From: Methylotenera sp.
Lineage (GTDB): Bacteria; Pseudomonadota; Gammaproteobacteria; Burkholderiales; Methylophilaceae
Assembly: GCA_028688575.1 (NCBI GenBank)
Contig: JAQTXW010000003.1
Location: forward strand, 1-64,000
Reading direction: 5' to 3'
Length of the DNA: 64,000 bases
A model generated the notes under the pieces. It saw nothing but the letters and a program-made list of their open reading frames with translations, had not been told where the DNA came from and made no database searches. The translations under genes and the position numbers were made by a program. This document shows, piece after piece, positions 8,383-17,952 of the stretch (positions are counted from its first letter, which is position 1; the number at the start of each line of letters is the position of its first letter).

Positions 8383-8686
8383 TATTTCGAATGCTTAGCT
8401 AGCAGGCCTTAGCTTGACGATTTTTTAACCCAGACTTTGCATTAGGCGATTTTGCATCTACTTGCAGTCAACTTGCCCATTTTGAGTCTTCTTTGCGCAT
8501 ACTTTTTGTCAATAGAATGACTATTGACCATAAAATCTGCACAAAAAATCCATCAAACTGTGCGGCATCGCCACTGCAAGTCATAATGGAATGTCTGGGA
8601 TGATTGATACTTAGTCCGTTGAATTTAGGTCATCAAGGGCTAACTTTAAACGGTGCAAAAAAACCCGTGATGAGTTTTACGTTTGA
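8383..8686. other. Intergenic region between convergent genes
   Basis: About 300 bp between yqaA and the oppositely oriented GGDEF-EAL gene. It holds one perfect 8-bp inverted repeat (GTCAATAG ... CTATTGAC, 8508-8528) with a 5-nt loop but no T-run on either side, so it is at best a weak terminator. I see no gene or RNA in the rest. Confidence 0.4.
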
Positions 8687-11600
8687 TTAATTGTCCTCGA
8701 GCATCGCAGAGAGCGATGTGATAGGCACTGGCTTGCTGAACAGGTAGCCTTGAAACACTGGGCAGCCATTTTTTTGCAAAAATGCACGCTGCGCTTCGGT
8801 TTCTACACCTTCGGCAATAATTTCCATGCCGAGGTGATGCCCCATGCCAATAATCGTTTGTACGATGACGGCATCGCTGTTTTTAATGCCGATGTTGCGT
8901 GTAAAAGACTGGTCAATCTTCAACTGGTCTAAAGGCAGTTGCGTGAGGTAAGCCAGTGAAGACTGGCCTGTGCCAAAGTCGTCCATAGAAAAGCGTACGC
9001 CGATAGATTGCAAGCGCTGCATTTTATGAATGGTGTCCTTAATGTCATCTAGCACCAGACTTTCAGTCAGTTCCAGTTTTAGCTTGTCCGGATTGATGCC
9101 TGTAAGATGAATGACCTCAATCACTGATTCGACAAAATCTGGCTTAAAGAACTGTTTTGCACTCACATTGACTGCCAATTGCAAATTTTGAGTATGGACA
9201 TTGTTTTCCCACGATTTAATTTGCATACATGCCGTTTTTAACACCCATTCACCGATGGGGATGATCAGCCCTGTTTCTTCTGCTAGAGGAATGAACTCAA
9301 GCGGTGGCACCAGCCCTAGTTTAGGATGCTGCCAGCGAATCAGCACTTCAGCCCCCGTGATTTTTTTGTTGTGATAAACCTGAGGCTGGTAATAGAGTAC
9401 AAATTGCTGCGCTTTGATTGCAAGCCGTAGATCATTTTCCATGGCAACGCGTGCATTAATGTTGGCTTGCATGATGGGGTCAAAAAAGCGTAAATTGTTT
9501 CTGCCAGATTTTTTAGCCTGATACATCGCAATGTCTGCATGCTTGAGCAGATCGTCCAGCGACTCTTGATGATTGCTAAACAATGCAACGCCGATACTCG
9601 CCCCAATTTGATATTCTTTGCCTGCCAGTAGGTAGGGCACATTGAGGGTGGCCAATATTTTTTCACCGATATCTTCGGTTTGCGTGGCGGCTTCAGCGCT
9701 ATTTTCACTCAAGCCTTCAATCATCACCACAAACTCATCACCACCCAGACGAGCGACGGTATCTCCCTCACGTATTGAGGCGGTTAAGCGCTTAGCTACT
9801 TCTTTCAGCAGGGTGTCGCCCACATCATGGCCTAATGTGTCGTTAATGGTTTTAAAGTGATCCAGATCCAGGAATAGTATAGCGCCGTCTTTACCGTGTC
9901 TGGCGCTGTATAGCAATGCTTGGTTTAATCTGTCGAGCAGCAATCTGCGATTAGGTAATGCTGTGAGGTGATCATAGAAAGCGAGATTTTCAATTTGTGC
10001 AGCAGCAGCTTTACTGTGGGTAATGTCGGTCGCACTGCCAACGAAATTAGTAATTTCGCCTTCTAAATTTTTAACTGCGGTAATAGTTAAAAACTCTGGG
10101 TAGAGTTCGCCATTTTTACGTTTATTCCATAGTTCACCCTGCCATTTGCCTTTGGCAAGCAGTGAGCGCCAAAGGTCCGCGTAAAAGTTTGTGTCATGTA
10201 CACCTGACTTAAGCAGCTTGGGCGTATGTCCGATGACCTCGTGTGCCGCATAGCCAGTCATTTCAGTGAAGGCGCGATTCACACGCAAGATGATATTATT
10301 GGCATCGGTAATCAGCATGGATTCATATGACTCAAACGCAACTGCCGCTATGCGCAGCTCGCTTTCTGCATTTTTTTGTTTTGTGATATCCACAAACGTC
10401 CATAGTGACTCTTCGCTCTCTTTGTTGAGTAATGTGCCACTTAGCGCCATCCAGATTAAACTGCCATCTTTGCGTACATACTGGTGCTGGGTGTGGCCAA
10501 TGCCATATTTTGAAATCTCGGCATAGGTGGCCTCAACAGATTGGAAAGCCTGCTCACTGGTATAAAAATGGCGGGTGGAAACGCCCACAAGCTCGCCTGG
10601 CTCGTACCCCAGCATGGTTTCAAATGCCTGATTAGCCCAAATAATTTTACGCTGCTTTAAAGCGAGCGCCCCTACAAGCTGGTTACCTAAAATGGCGCGT
10701 TTTTCGTTGAGGAGTTCGTTTCTAAGTGTCGTGACATCCTGAATGGTGCCATGCATACGCAAAGGTTTGCCCTGTGCATCCAGTACAAGCCTACCCAGAC
10801 CGTGAATGTAGCGCTGCTCGCCATCGCTTGGGCGGATAATCCTGTATTCGCGGTCAAATTCATTTGCTTTTTTGGCGAATTTGCGTCGTAAATAATGCTT
10901 GGCTGGCATTAAGTCGTCAGGATGTATTAGTGCATCCCAGCTGGCTTCAGTGCGTGGGTAACTATTGTCAATGCCGAGTATATGATCCAGCGTTTCAGAA
11001 CTGCTCCAGATTTGTTCTGGAATATAGAATACATAATTACCGAGTTCTGCGATTTTTTGTGACTCTTTTAACGTGGCTTCACTTTCAAGCAGTGCAAGCT
11101 CTGTCAGCTTGCTTTCAGTCACATCACGGGCAATGCCAAATAACCCTGTAATTTCACCTTGTGCGTTTTTAATCGGGAATTTTCTGTTATTCACCCAGCC
11201 TTTTTTGCCATCAGCCAATAACATTTCTTGAGTATCATGTGCGACTTCAGCACCTGCAAATATTTTTTTCTCTAAACTGTAATAAATATCTGCGTATGTC
11301 TCCTCATAAACATCGTAATCGGTCAGTCCTAAGAAGTTTTTCCAGTGTTCTAATTGAGGTGCTGTTTTGACGAGTGATGCACTCGCGCCTGTAAACACAT
11401 GATTGCGGTCTTTAAAATAAATAAAGTCATCAGTATTATCCATCATGGCTTTAAAGTTGCTGAGCGTGTGCTGCTCAGTTTGAGGCTGCCATAAGCTTTT
11501 TACATCCTGCAATAGCAGTTCTAGCACTTGATGATTGTCATGCCGCTCTTTGGTATAAACTCCTTTGACACAGCATATATAGCCATTTTTATGCCTAATA

Positions 11601-11833
11601 CGCAAATGAATGCTTTGCTGCTCCAAGCAGGGGGTGTCTGAAAACAGCACGTTGGCAATATCTTGGTCATCGTGATGTATGCGCTCATTCAGCACAACAC
11701 GGCCTGATAAAAAGTCTTGAGCAGTGAACCCTAGTAAACCCTCAATATCCCCATCGACTGATTGCACGAATACAGGCTGTGTTAAGTGAATGCGGATTTT
11801 CATCATCGATATTTCAGGCATCATTGTTACCAT
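8687..11833 (-). CDS. Multi-PAS GGDEF-EAL protein (cyclic-di-GMP synthesis/hydrolysis)
   Basis: A 1048-aa cytoplasmic protein without membrane segments. About five PAS/PAC modules fill the first 610 residues, with PAC-type ends such as GLFGIARDVTESK, HGTIQDVTTL and FVGSATDITHSK. A GGDEF domain follows (ARLGGDEFVVM) with a product-inhibition site RxxD (REGD) five residues upstream. The C-terminal EAL domain starts with EVLIRWQHP, an accepted variant. It keeps the catalytic NVSAKQF, ELTES, DDFGTG, KIDQSF and AEGVET motifs, so phosphodiesterase activity is likely. The start is uncertain among several early Met codons. It begins 24 bp after mfd on the same strand, so mfd transcripts may extend into it. 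Confidence 0.92.
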   Translation of the reverse strand: MVTMMPEISMMKIRIHLTQPVFVQSVDGDIEGLLGFTAQDFLSGRVVLNERIHHDDQDIANVLFSDTPCLEQQSIHLRIRHKNGYICCVKGVYTKERHDNHQVLELLLQDVKSLWQPQTEQHTLSNFKAMMDNTDDFIYFKDRNHVFTGASASLVKTAPQLEHWKNFLGLTDYDVYEETYADIYYSLEKKIFAGAEVAHDTQEMLLADGKKGWVNNRKFPIKNAQGEITGLFGIARDVTESKLTELALLESEATLKESQKIAELGNYVFYIPEQIWSSSETLDHILGIDNSYPRTEASWDALIHPDDLMPAKHYLRRKFAKKANEFDREYRIIRPSDGEQRYIHGLGRLVLDAQGKPLRMHGTIQDVTTLRNELLNEKRAILGNQLVGALALKQRKIIWANQAFETMLGYEPGELVGVSTRHFYTSEQAFQSVEATYAEISKYGIGHTQHQYVRKDGSLIWMALSGTLLNKESEESLWTFVDITKQKNAESELRIAAVAFESYESMLITDANNIILRVNRAFTEMTGYAAHEVIGHTPKLLKSGVHDTNFYADLWRSLLAKGKWQGELWNKRKNGELYPEFLTITAVKNLEGEITNFVGSATDITHSKAAAAQIENLAFYDHLTALPNRRLLLDRLNQALLYSARHGKDGAILFLDLDHFKTINDTLGHDVGDTLLKEVAKRLTASIREGDTVARLGGDEFVVMIEGLSENSAEAATQTEDIGEKILATLNVPYLLAGKEYQIGASIGVALFSNHQESLDDLLKHADIAMYQAKKSGRNNLRFFDPIMQANINARVAMENDLRLAIKAQQFVLYYQPQVYHNKKITGAEVLIRWQHPKLGLVPPLEFIPLAEETGLIIPIGEWVLKTACMQIKSWENNVHTQNLQLAVNVSAKQFFKPDFVESVIEVIHLTGINPDKLKLELTESLVLDDIKDTIHKMQRLQSIGVRFSMDDFGTGQSSLAYLTQLPLDQLKIDQSFTRNIGIKNSDAVIVQTIIGMGHHLGMEIIAEGVETEAQRAFLQKNGCPVFQGYLFSKPVPITSLSAMLEDN

Positions 11834-11857
11834 TGACGTTAAGCAGGGTAAACACTT

Positions 11858-14800
11858 TTATATAAACTCTTTGAGTAGTGATTTTACAAATTCAGATCTA
11901 AGGTTGATGTCTTCCAGGCCGACTGTCACTCTTAGTTTGTCTGGGCCATTCATGCGGCATCTTCTGTCACGCTGTAGCAGATTGATAAGCTTGAGTGGGT
12001 CTATATCAGCTTTGGGGTTAAATTGTAGTTGAATTGCACTGTCACTGGCATCTATTTTAATGACGCCCAGTGGTTTTGCCGCAATGCGCAAACGATGGCA
12101 AGCCATTAACGCCTCACCTTGCTCTGGCAACAGCCCAAAACGGTCAATCAGTTCCTCTTGCAGGTGGTCCAGCGCATCATCTTCATCGCAATTGGCAAGG
12201 CGCTTATAAATGACTAAACGCTCATGTACATCAGGGCAGTAGTCGTTAGTGAGCAAGGCTGGTGTGTGCAGATTGATTTCGGTGGTTACCCCTAAAGGTG
12301 CATTAAGATCAGGTTCTTTGCCAGCTTTGAGTTGTTTCACTGCATGATTGAGCATGTCTGCATATAAATTAAACCCAATTTCCTGCATTTCTCCGCTCTG
12401 AGAGTCGCCAAGCAACTCACCTGCGCCGCGAATTTCCAGATCGTGCATGGCCAGATGGAAGCCCGCGCCCAAGTCTTCCATCAATTGAATCGCATCCAGG
12501 CGTTTTTGTGCCTGTGGAGTGATTTTGCGCCCGGCTTCGGTTAATAAATAGGCATAAGCCTGATGATGTGAACGCCCGACGCGGCCACGCAGTTGATGCA
12601 TTTGTGCCAGGCCAAACATATCAGCCTTGTTCATGATGATGGTATTGGCCGTGGGCACGTCAATGCCTGTTTCAATAATGGTGGTGCACAGGAGTAAATT
12701 ATAGCGTTGGTGATAAAAGTCGCGCATCACTTGCTCTAGTTCACGCTCGCGTAATTGCCCGTGCGCCACAGCGATGCGGGCGTCTGGCAGAATGCGTTCG
12801 AGCTTTTCGCGCATGGAGTGGATGGTATCCACTTCGTTATGCAGAAAATATACCTGTCCGCCACGTTTGAATTCACGCAGGGCAGCCTCACGGATAATGC
12901 CTTCAGAATATTCGGTGTGGAAAGTCTTGATGCTCAGGCGTTTTTGCGGCGGCGTGGTAATTACGCTGAATTCACGCAACCCCTCCATGGCCATACTCAG
13001 TGTGCGAGGAATCGGCGTGGCGGTAAGCGTGAGCACATCCACCTCTGCGCGCAAGGCTTTTAATTGCTCTTTTTGACGCACGCCAAAACGGTGTTCTTCA
13101 TCCAGAATGACCAAACCTAGATTTTTAAACTTCACATCTTTTTGAATCAGACGGTGTGTGCCAATGATGATGTCAATTTCGCCCGCCTCAAGGCCGCGTA
13201 ATGCCTCGGCTTGCTCTTTTGCTGTTCTAAAACGTGAGATTTCAGCCACTTTGATCGGCCACTCTGCAAAGCGGTCACTAAAGTTGTTGTAATGCTGCTC
13301 GGCAAGCAGCGTGGTGGGCACAAGCACCGCCACCTGGCGGCCTCCCATCACGGCAACAAAGGCAGCGCGCAGGGCAACTTCGGTTTTGCCAAAGCCTACA
13401 TCACCGCAGACTAATCTATCCATCGGGCGGCCAGATTGCATGTCTTTAATGACGTTTTCAATCGCCTCAAGCTGGTCTGGCGTTTCCTCAAAAGGAAAGC
13501 CCTCAGCAAAGGTTTCGTAGTCATGCAAGCTTAGCGTGAAGGCATGGCCACGGCGGGCAGCACGCTGGGCATAAAGATTGAGCAGTTCAGCTGCGGTGTC
13601 GCGAATCTGTTTGAGAGCTTTCTTCTTGGCTTTTTCCCAACTGCCGCTACCCAAGCGATGCAGTGGTGCACTTTCTGGTGGGCCGCCAGAATAGCGTGAA
13701 ATCAGGAATAGCTGTGAAACAGGTACGTAGAGCTTATCATCCCCGTAGTATTCGAGGAGCAGAAACTCGGTTTCGCCTTCGCCAAAGTCTAAATTCACCA
13801 AGCCTTTGTAGCGCCCCACACCATGCTGTTCATGGACTACAGGGTCGTTGATGCGCAGTTCGGAAAGGTCCTTGAGCATGCCTTCCGTACTGCGCGCTTT
13901 TTCTTTTTCACGGCGGCGCTGTTGGCGCACGGTCGCAGCGTAGAGTTCAGCTTCGGTAATGATTGCGATGGTGGATGGTTCATCATTGAATGCTACGCCT
14001 GTATGCAGGGGGCTAACCCCCAGCATGACATGCGCATCGCTCGCCATAAATGCTGCCCATGATTCGCATATCTCTGGCTTTAAGCCATGCTCAATAAATA
14101 GCTGGAGCATGGTTTCACGGCGGCCTAGACTTTCAGCCACAATTAAAATACGCCCTGTAAACTGGCTGATAAAGTCTGTTAACTTATGGATTGGCTGTTC
14201 TGCTCGGCGTTCAATATCCAGTGCAGGTAGCTTGGTGCCAGCTTTGCCGATATTGAGTGAAATGCGTGCAAAGCTATGGGTTTTGCTAAAAAAATCTTCA
14301 GTTTTAATCAGCAGCGTTTCAGGTGTTAGCAGCGGGCGCTCTGCATCGTGCGCCAGTGTGCGGTAGCGCGATTGCGCCTCACGCCAGAATTGCTGCGCGC
14401 TATGGTCTAAATCGCCATGCAGGCAAATCAAGCTGCTATCGGAAATATAATCAAACAGCGTGGCCGATTGCTCAAAAAATAGAGGCAAATACCACTCAAT
14501 ACCCCCAGTCGCAACGCCTTTGCTGATATCTTTATAGATTTTTGCGCGTTGCGGGTCACCCTCGAATGCTTCACGAAACTGGCTGCGAAATAATGCAACA
14601 CCCGACTCATCCAGAGGAAATTCGCGCGCTGGCAGTAATCTGACCTCAGGTACAGGGTAGAGGCTGCGCTGTGTGTCTACATCAAAGGTGCGTATGCTTT
14701 CAATTTCATCATCAAACAAATCAATGCGATAAGGCAGTGCAGAACCCATGGGGAATAAGTCCACCAGACCGCCACGCACGCTGAACTCACCATGCGATAT

Positions 14801-15283
14801 CACTTGCGTCACATGGTGATAGCCCGCCTCAGCACATTGCCGACGCAAGGCCTCGATATCCAGCTTTTGTCCTTTTTTAAGCATAAAGGTATTGGCACTT
14901 AAATAAGCTTTAGGGCTCAGTCGTATGAGCGCAGTTGAAAGCGGTACAATGATGACATCACACGTATTCTGTGCAATGTGATACAGCGTTGTCAGACGTT
15001 CTGAAATAAGATCAGGATGCGGCGAGAACTGGTCGTATGGCAGTGTTTCCCAGTCGGGTAATAAATGCACACTTAAATGTGGTGCAAAGTAGGGGATTTC
15101 TTCCAGCAAGCGCTGCGCATCAAAGGCGGAAGCGGTAACAATCACCAATGGCTGTTGGCTTAAGTTGGCATGGCTGGCTAGTGTTGCGAGTGCCAATGCA
15201 TCTTCGCCAGTGTTCGAGAGCTCAAAGCGGCTATGCTGGCCAGATTGGGGCATAGGCCAAGGGTGTTGCAAGGAAAACTGCAT
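11858..15283 (-). CDS. mfd: Transcription-repair coupling factor Mfd
   Basis: The ORF-track version is 1148 aa from a TTG; the ATG seven codons later (MQFSLQHPWP) is preferred, giving 1141 aa. Mfd removes RNA polymerase stalled at lesions and recruits UvrA. Domains in order: UvrB-like N-terminal module, RNA-polymerase-interaction domain (HEQHGVGRYKGL), RecG-like motor with CGDVGFGKTEVALR (Walker A), VILDEEHRFG (DEEH box), LTLTATPIPRTL (motif III) and QLRGRVGRSHHQAYAYL (motif VI), then the C-terminal autoinhibitory TRCF domain. The length matches the family. It is followed closely on the same strand by the GGDEF-EAL gene. Confidence 0.97.
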   Translation of the reverse strand: MQFSLQHPWPMPQSGQHSRFELSNTGEDALALATLASHANLSQQPLVIVTASAFDAQRLLEEIPYFAPHLSVHLLPDWETLPYDQFSPHPDLISERLTTLYHIAQNTCDVIIVPLSTALIRLSPKAYLSANTFMLKKGQKLDIEALRRQCAEAGYHHVTQVISHGEFSVRGGLVDLFPMGSALPYRIDLFDDEIESIRTFDVDTQRSLYPVPEVRLLPAREFPLDESGVALFRSQFREAFEGDPQRAKIYKDISKGVATGGIEWYLPLFFEQSATLFDYISDSSLICLHGDLDHSAQQFWREAQSRYRTLAHDAERPLLTPETLLIKTEDFFSKTHSFARISLNIGKAGTKLPALDIERRAEQPIHKLTDFISQFTGRILIVAESLGRRETMLQLFIEHGLKPEICESWAAFMASDAHVMLGVSPLHTGVAFNDEPSTIAIITEAELYAATVRQQRRREKEKARSTEGMLKDLSELRINDPVVHEQHGVGRYKGLVNLDFGEGETEFLLLEYYGDDKLYVPVSQLFLISRYSGGPPESAPLHRLGSGSWEKAKKKALKQIRDTAAELLNLYAQRAARRGHAFTLSLHDYETFAEGFPFEETPDQLEAIENVIKDMQSGRPMDRLVCGDVGFGKTEVALRAAFVAVMGGRQVAVLVPTTLLAEQHYNNFSDRFAEWPIKVAEISRFRTAKEQAEALRGLEAGEIDIIIGTHRLIQKDVKFKNLGLVILDEEHRFGVRQKEQLKALRAEVDVLTLTATPIPRTLSMAMEGLREFSVITTPPQKRLSIKTFHTEYSEGIIREAALREFKRGGQVYFLHNEVDTIHSMREKLERILPDARIAVAHGQLRERELEQVMRDFYHQRYNLLLCTTIIETGIDVPTANTIIMNKADMFGLAQMHQLRGRVGRSHHQAYAYLLTEAGRKITPQAQKRLDAIQLMEDLGAGFHLAMHDLEIRGAGELLGDSQSGEMQEIGFNLYADMLNHAVKQLKAGKEPDLNAPLGVTTEINLHTPALLTNDYCPDVHERLVIYKRLANCDEDDALDHLQEELIDRFGLLPEQGEALMACHRLRIAAKPLGVIKIDASDSAIQLQFNPKADIDPLKLINLLQRDRRCRMNGPDKLRVTVGLEDINLRSEFVKSLLKEFI

Positions 15284-15429
15284 GGAATGAGGATGCCGTA
15301 TCAATGAAAATAAATACGGTATTATAGCCGTTAGACGCGTGTAACGTCCAAGTTCTGCTAGTGATTAAGTTTCGTCAGTTAGAGATGCCCGTACATTCAA
15401 CATGTGATTCCAGCAATAGGCAAAGCTTG

Positions 15430-16158
15430 TTATCTTGAATATTCGATAGCTGTATCTGCAATATCCGAGGCCGCCTTTAGGCGTGCTTCATTAAAGGCTT
15501 CTGCTACAGCCGCAAAGTTGCCTTTTTGCAATTGACGGCTTATTTCCTTTGTTTCAATCAGACCTAATGGATCAGCAATCCCCATGGTACCTTCGATACC
15601 TTTGTCTATGACGGCTGAACCTAACGTTTTGAGTTTTGATGTTTGAGCTTCTTCTCCGTTCAATACTTTTCCGCTTATATCAATGGCTTCACCTGCAAAA
15701 GATGCGCTGGAAGCGAGCAGCCCAGCAACTACAGCCACTTTTTTGCCAAGTACATGGGCTGTTTTCTCAATCACTTTTTCAATGTCTTTTCTAGCATGCT
15801 GATCAGCATCAAAAGGTAGTTTAGGTAAAATCTCATGGTGTATATTTCGTAAACCAGCCATTGCGGAGGCATAGCCTTCTTTAATTTCCTTTGAGATACC
15901 ACCTCCGTTGGCGTCAGCGACTTTTTTTGTCCATGTTTCAGCGTTTTTTCGTGCGCTATCCAGTGCTTCATTTCCAACATAACGGCTATCAGGAATTAAC
16001 GCCCCTGGCGTATTGGCATGCATTGTCAGTTTGTGGTCACCAAGTTCAGTGAACTGATGATTGTCAATCGCCTCTATGATTTTTTTATCAGTACCTAGAT
16101 AGGTTTTATGGGGGGCAGCTAATTGATGAGGGGTGTCGTATTTTGGCGCATTACTCAT
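15430..16158 (-). CDS. Orphan protein of unknown function, 242 aa
   Basis: I do not recognise this family. The protein starts MSNAPKYDTPHQLAAPHKTY and has a charged, helix-prone middle (about 85-135, many Lys/Glu/Ala). It has one short hydrophobic stretch, VAVVAGLLASSASFAGEA (about 142-160), then another helix-rich C-terminus. There is no N-terminal signal peptide; the hydrophobic stretch is internal and marginal for a membrane span. The gene stands alone between mfd and tldD with wide AT-rich spacers on both sides (about 125 and 275 bp), unlike the compact neighbours. Codon composition looks slightly more AT-rich. It could be lineage-specific or acquired; no toxin, nuclease or binding motif is visible. 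Confidence 0.6.
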   Translation of the reverse strand: MSNAPKYDTPHQLAAPHKTYLGTDKKIIEAIDNHQFTELGDHKLTMHANTPGALIPDSRYVGNEALDSARKNAETWTKKVADANGGGISKEIKEGYASAMAGLRNIHHEILPKLPFDADQHARKDIEKVIEKTAHVLGKKVAVVAGLLASSASFAGEAIDISGKVLNGEEAQTSKLKTLGSAVIDKGIEGTMGIADPLGLIETKEISRQLQKGNFAAVAEAFNEARLKAASDIADTAIEYSR

Positions 16159-16433
16159 TTTTATCGTCCAATAATCATTATTGTTAATTACCAGTGAGAG
16201 AGTGCCGATTTGGAGTATTGAGTTGTTGCGTGATTGCCTAGGCGAAAAAATCGGGCGCGTCGCTTCAGTGTCACGATCAATTACAATTATTCAAAAATCA
16301 CATTGCACACTGCTGAGATTATTGCACCAGTGATCATGTGTGAGTGTTAAGAATTGTAAAATGATCGTTGTTAGCGTAGTCGCAAAGTGTCAGAAGAGGG
16401 CATCTCTTATTGAATCAATACAGATTCTAATCA

Positions 16434-17909
16434 TCAGCCAGTGCCGCCAACGGTAAGCCCATCAATTTTAAGTGTAGGCTGCCCAACGCCCACAGGCACA
16501 CTCTGGCCTTCTTTACCGCAAGTGCCAACGCCAGAATCCAGCGACATGTCGTTGCCTATCATGGAAACGCGCTTGAGCACATCAGGGCCATTGCCGATCA
16601 GTGTTGCGCCTTTGACGGGGTAGGTGATTTGACCATCCTCAATCATATAGGCTTCAGCTGCGCTAAATACAAACTTGCCACTGGTAATGTCAACTTGCCC
16701 GCCGCCAAAGTTAGCTGCATAAAGCCCTTTTTTAACAGATTTAATGATCTCTTCAGGCGGTAATGTGCCATTGAGCATATAAGTGTTGGTCATGCGTGGC
16801 ATAGGGATGTGCGCGTAACTTTCACGGCGCGCATTGCCAGTCAGCGACATGTTCATGAGGCGCGCATTGAGGGTGTCCTGAATATAACCACGCAAAATGC
16901 CATCTTCAATAAGCACTGTTCTTTGGGTTGGGTTGCCTTCGTCATCCATGCTGAGCGAGCCGCGTCTATTGGCTATGGTGCCATCATCCACTATGGTAAT
17001 ACCTTTGGCAGCGACTTGCTGACCAATCATGTTGCTGAAAGCAGAGCTACCTTTGCGGTTAAAATCACCCTCAAGACCATGACCTATGGCCTCATGCAGT
17101 AAAATGCCCGGCCAGCCAGCCCCTAAAACTACCGTCATGCTACCTGCTGGGGCAGGGCGCGCTTCCAAATTAGTGATTGCCTGATGCACGGCTTTTTGTG
17201 CGTAATCATGCAGGACTTCATCGGTAAAGTAGCTGTAATCAAAGCGCCCACCACCCCCTGCGGAGCCTTGCTCACGGCGACCATTGCTCTCTGCGATTAC
17301 GTTAATGCCTACGCGCACCAGTGGTCGAACATCGGCCGCCATTACACCGTCGTGGCGAGCGATCATGATGACTTCATATTCGCCTGCAATCGAGGCCGTG
17401 ACCTGTGTGATGCGTGGATCCAGCTTTCTGGCGATGGACTCCAGATGCTCCAGTAGTTTCACTTTTGCCTCTGCTGAGAGTGATGCAATTGGGTCGTTGG
17501 GTAAATATAGTTGTGGCGCTTGAGGTTTGATAATGCTGCCTGCGGTTTGTTCACGCCCCAAGCTTGCAATCGACCTGGTGGCTTTTGCCGCTTGATTTAA
17601 GGCACTCAGTGAAATGTCGTCAGAGTAGGCGAATGCGGTTTTTTCACCACTCACCGCCCTCACGCCAACGCCTTGATCAATCGAGAAATTGCCTGATTTT
17701 ACCTGGCCTTCTTCTAACCCCCAGCTTTCACTGCGGCTATATTGAAAATACAAGTCTGCATAGTCAATTTGATGTGACATGATGTCACCCAGCACATTCT
17801 GCAAATGCGCGAGTTCTAAATTAGCAGGCGTTAACAATGCTTCAGTCGCTACGTCAAAATGTGACCCAGTGGCAGGGCTTGAGTGACTTGGGATTTCTTG
17901 CGTTTTCAT
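16434..17909 (-). CDS. tldD: Metalloprotease TldD
   Basis: The protein is 491 aa from the ATG giving MKTQEIPSHS; the ORF-track start nine codons upstream is a TTG. TldD works with TldE/PmbA as a zinc-dependent heterodimeric peptidase acting on unfolded peptides such as microcin B17 precursor and CcdA. The zinc-binding helix LLHEAIGHGLEGDF is present (HExxxH). Downstream conserved blocks include RRESYAHIPMPRMTNTYML, FGGGQVDITSGKFVFS and CGKEGQSVPVGVGQPTLK. It is the last gene of a yhdP-nit-tldD unit; the spacing from the nitrilase stop is about 40 bp. The TldE partner is not in this window. Confidence 0.96.
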   Translation of the reverse strand: MKTQEIPSHSSPATGSHFDVATEALLTPANLELAHLQNVLGDIMSHQIDYADLYFQYSRSESWGLEEGQVKSGNFSIDQGVGVRAVSGEKTAFAYSDDISLSALNQAAKATRSIASLGREQTAGSIIKPQAPQLYLPNDPIASLSAEAKVKLLEHLESIARKLDPRITQVTASIAGEYEVIMIARHDGVMAADVRPLVRVGINVIAESNGRREQGSAGGGGRFDYSYFTDEVLHDYAQKAVHQAITNLEARPAPAGSMTVVLGAGWPGILLHEAIGHGLEGDFNRKGSSAFSNMIGQQVAAKGITIVDDGTIANRRGSLSMDDEGNPTQRTVLIEDGILRGYIQDTLNARLMNMSLTGNARRESYAHIPMPRMTNTYMLNGTLPPEEIIKSVKKGLYAANFGGGQVDITSGKFVFSAAEAYMIEDGQITYPVKGATLIGNGPDVLKRVSMIGNDMSLDSGVGTCGKEGQSVPVGVGQPTLKIDGLTVGGTG

Positions 17910-17952
17910 GGCGTGATATTCAGTCAAAATTTTCAATCGATGGGGTGATGTA

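Noticed and set aside
8508-8528. 8-bp inverted repeat between yqaA and the GGDEF-EAL gene as a terminator
   Set aside because: No U-tract on either strand and an AT-rich stem; mentioned only under the intergenic region.
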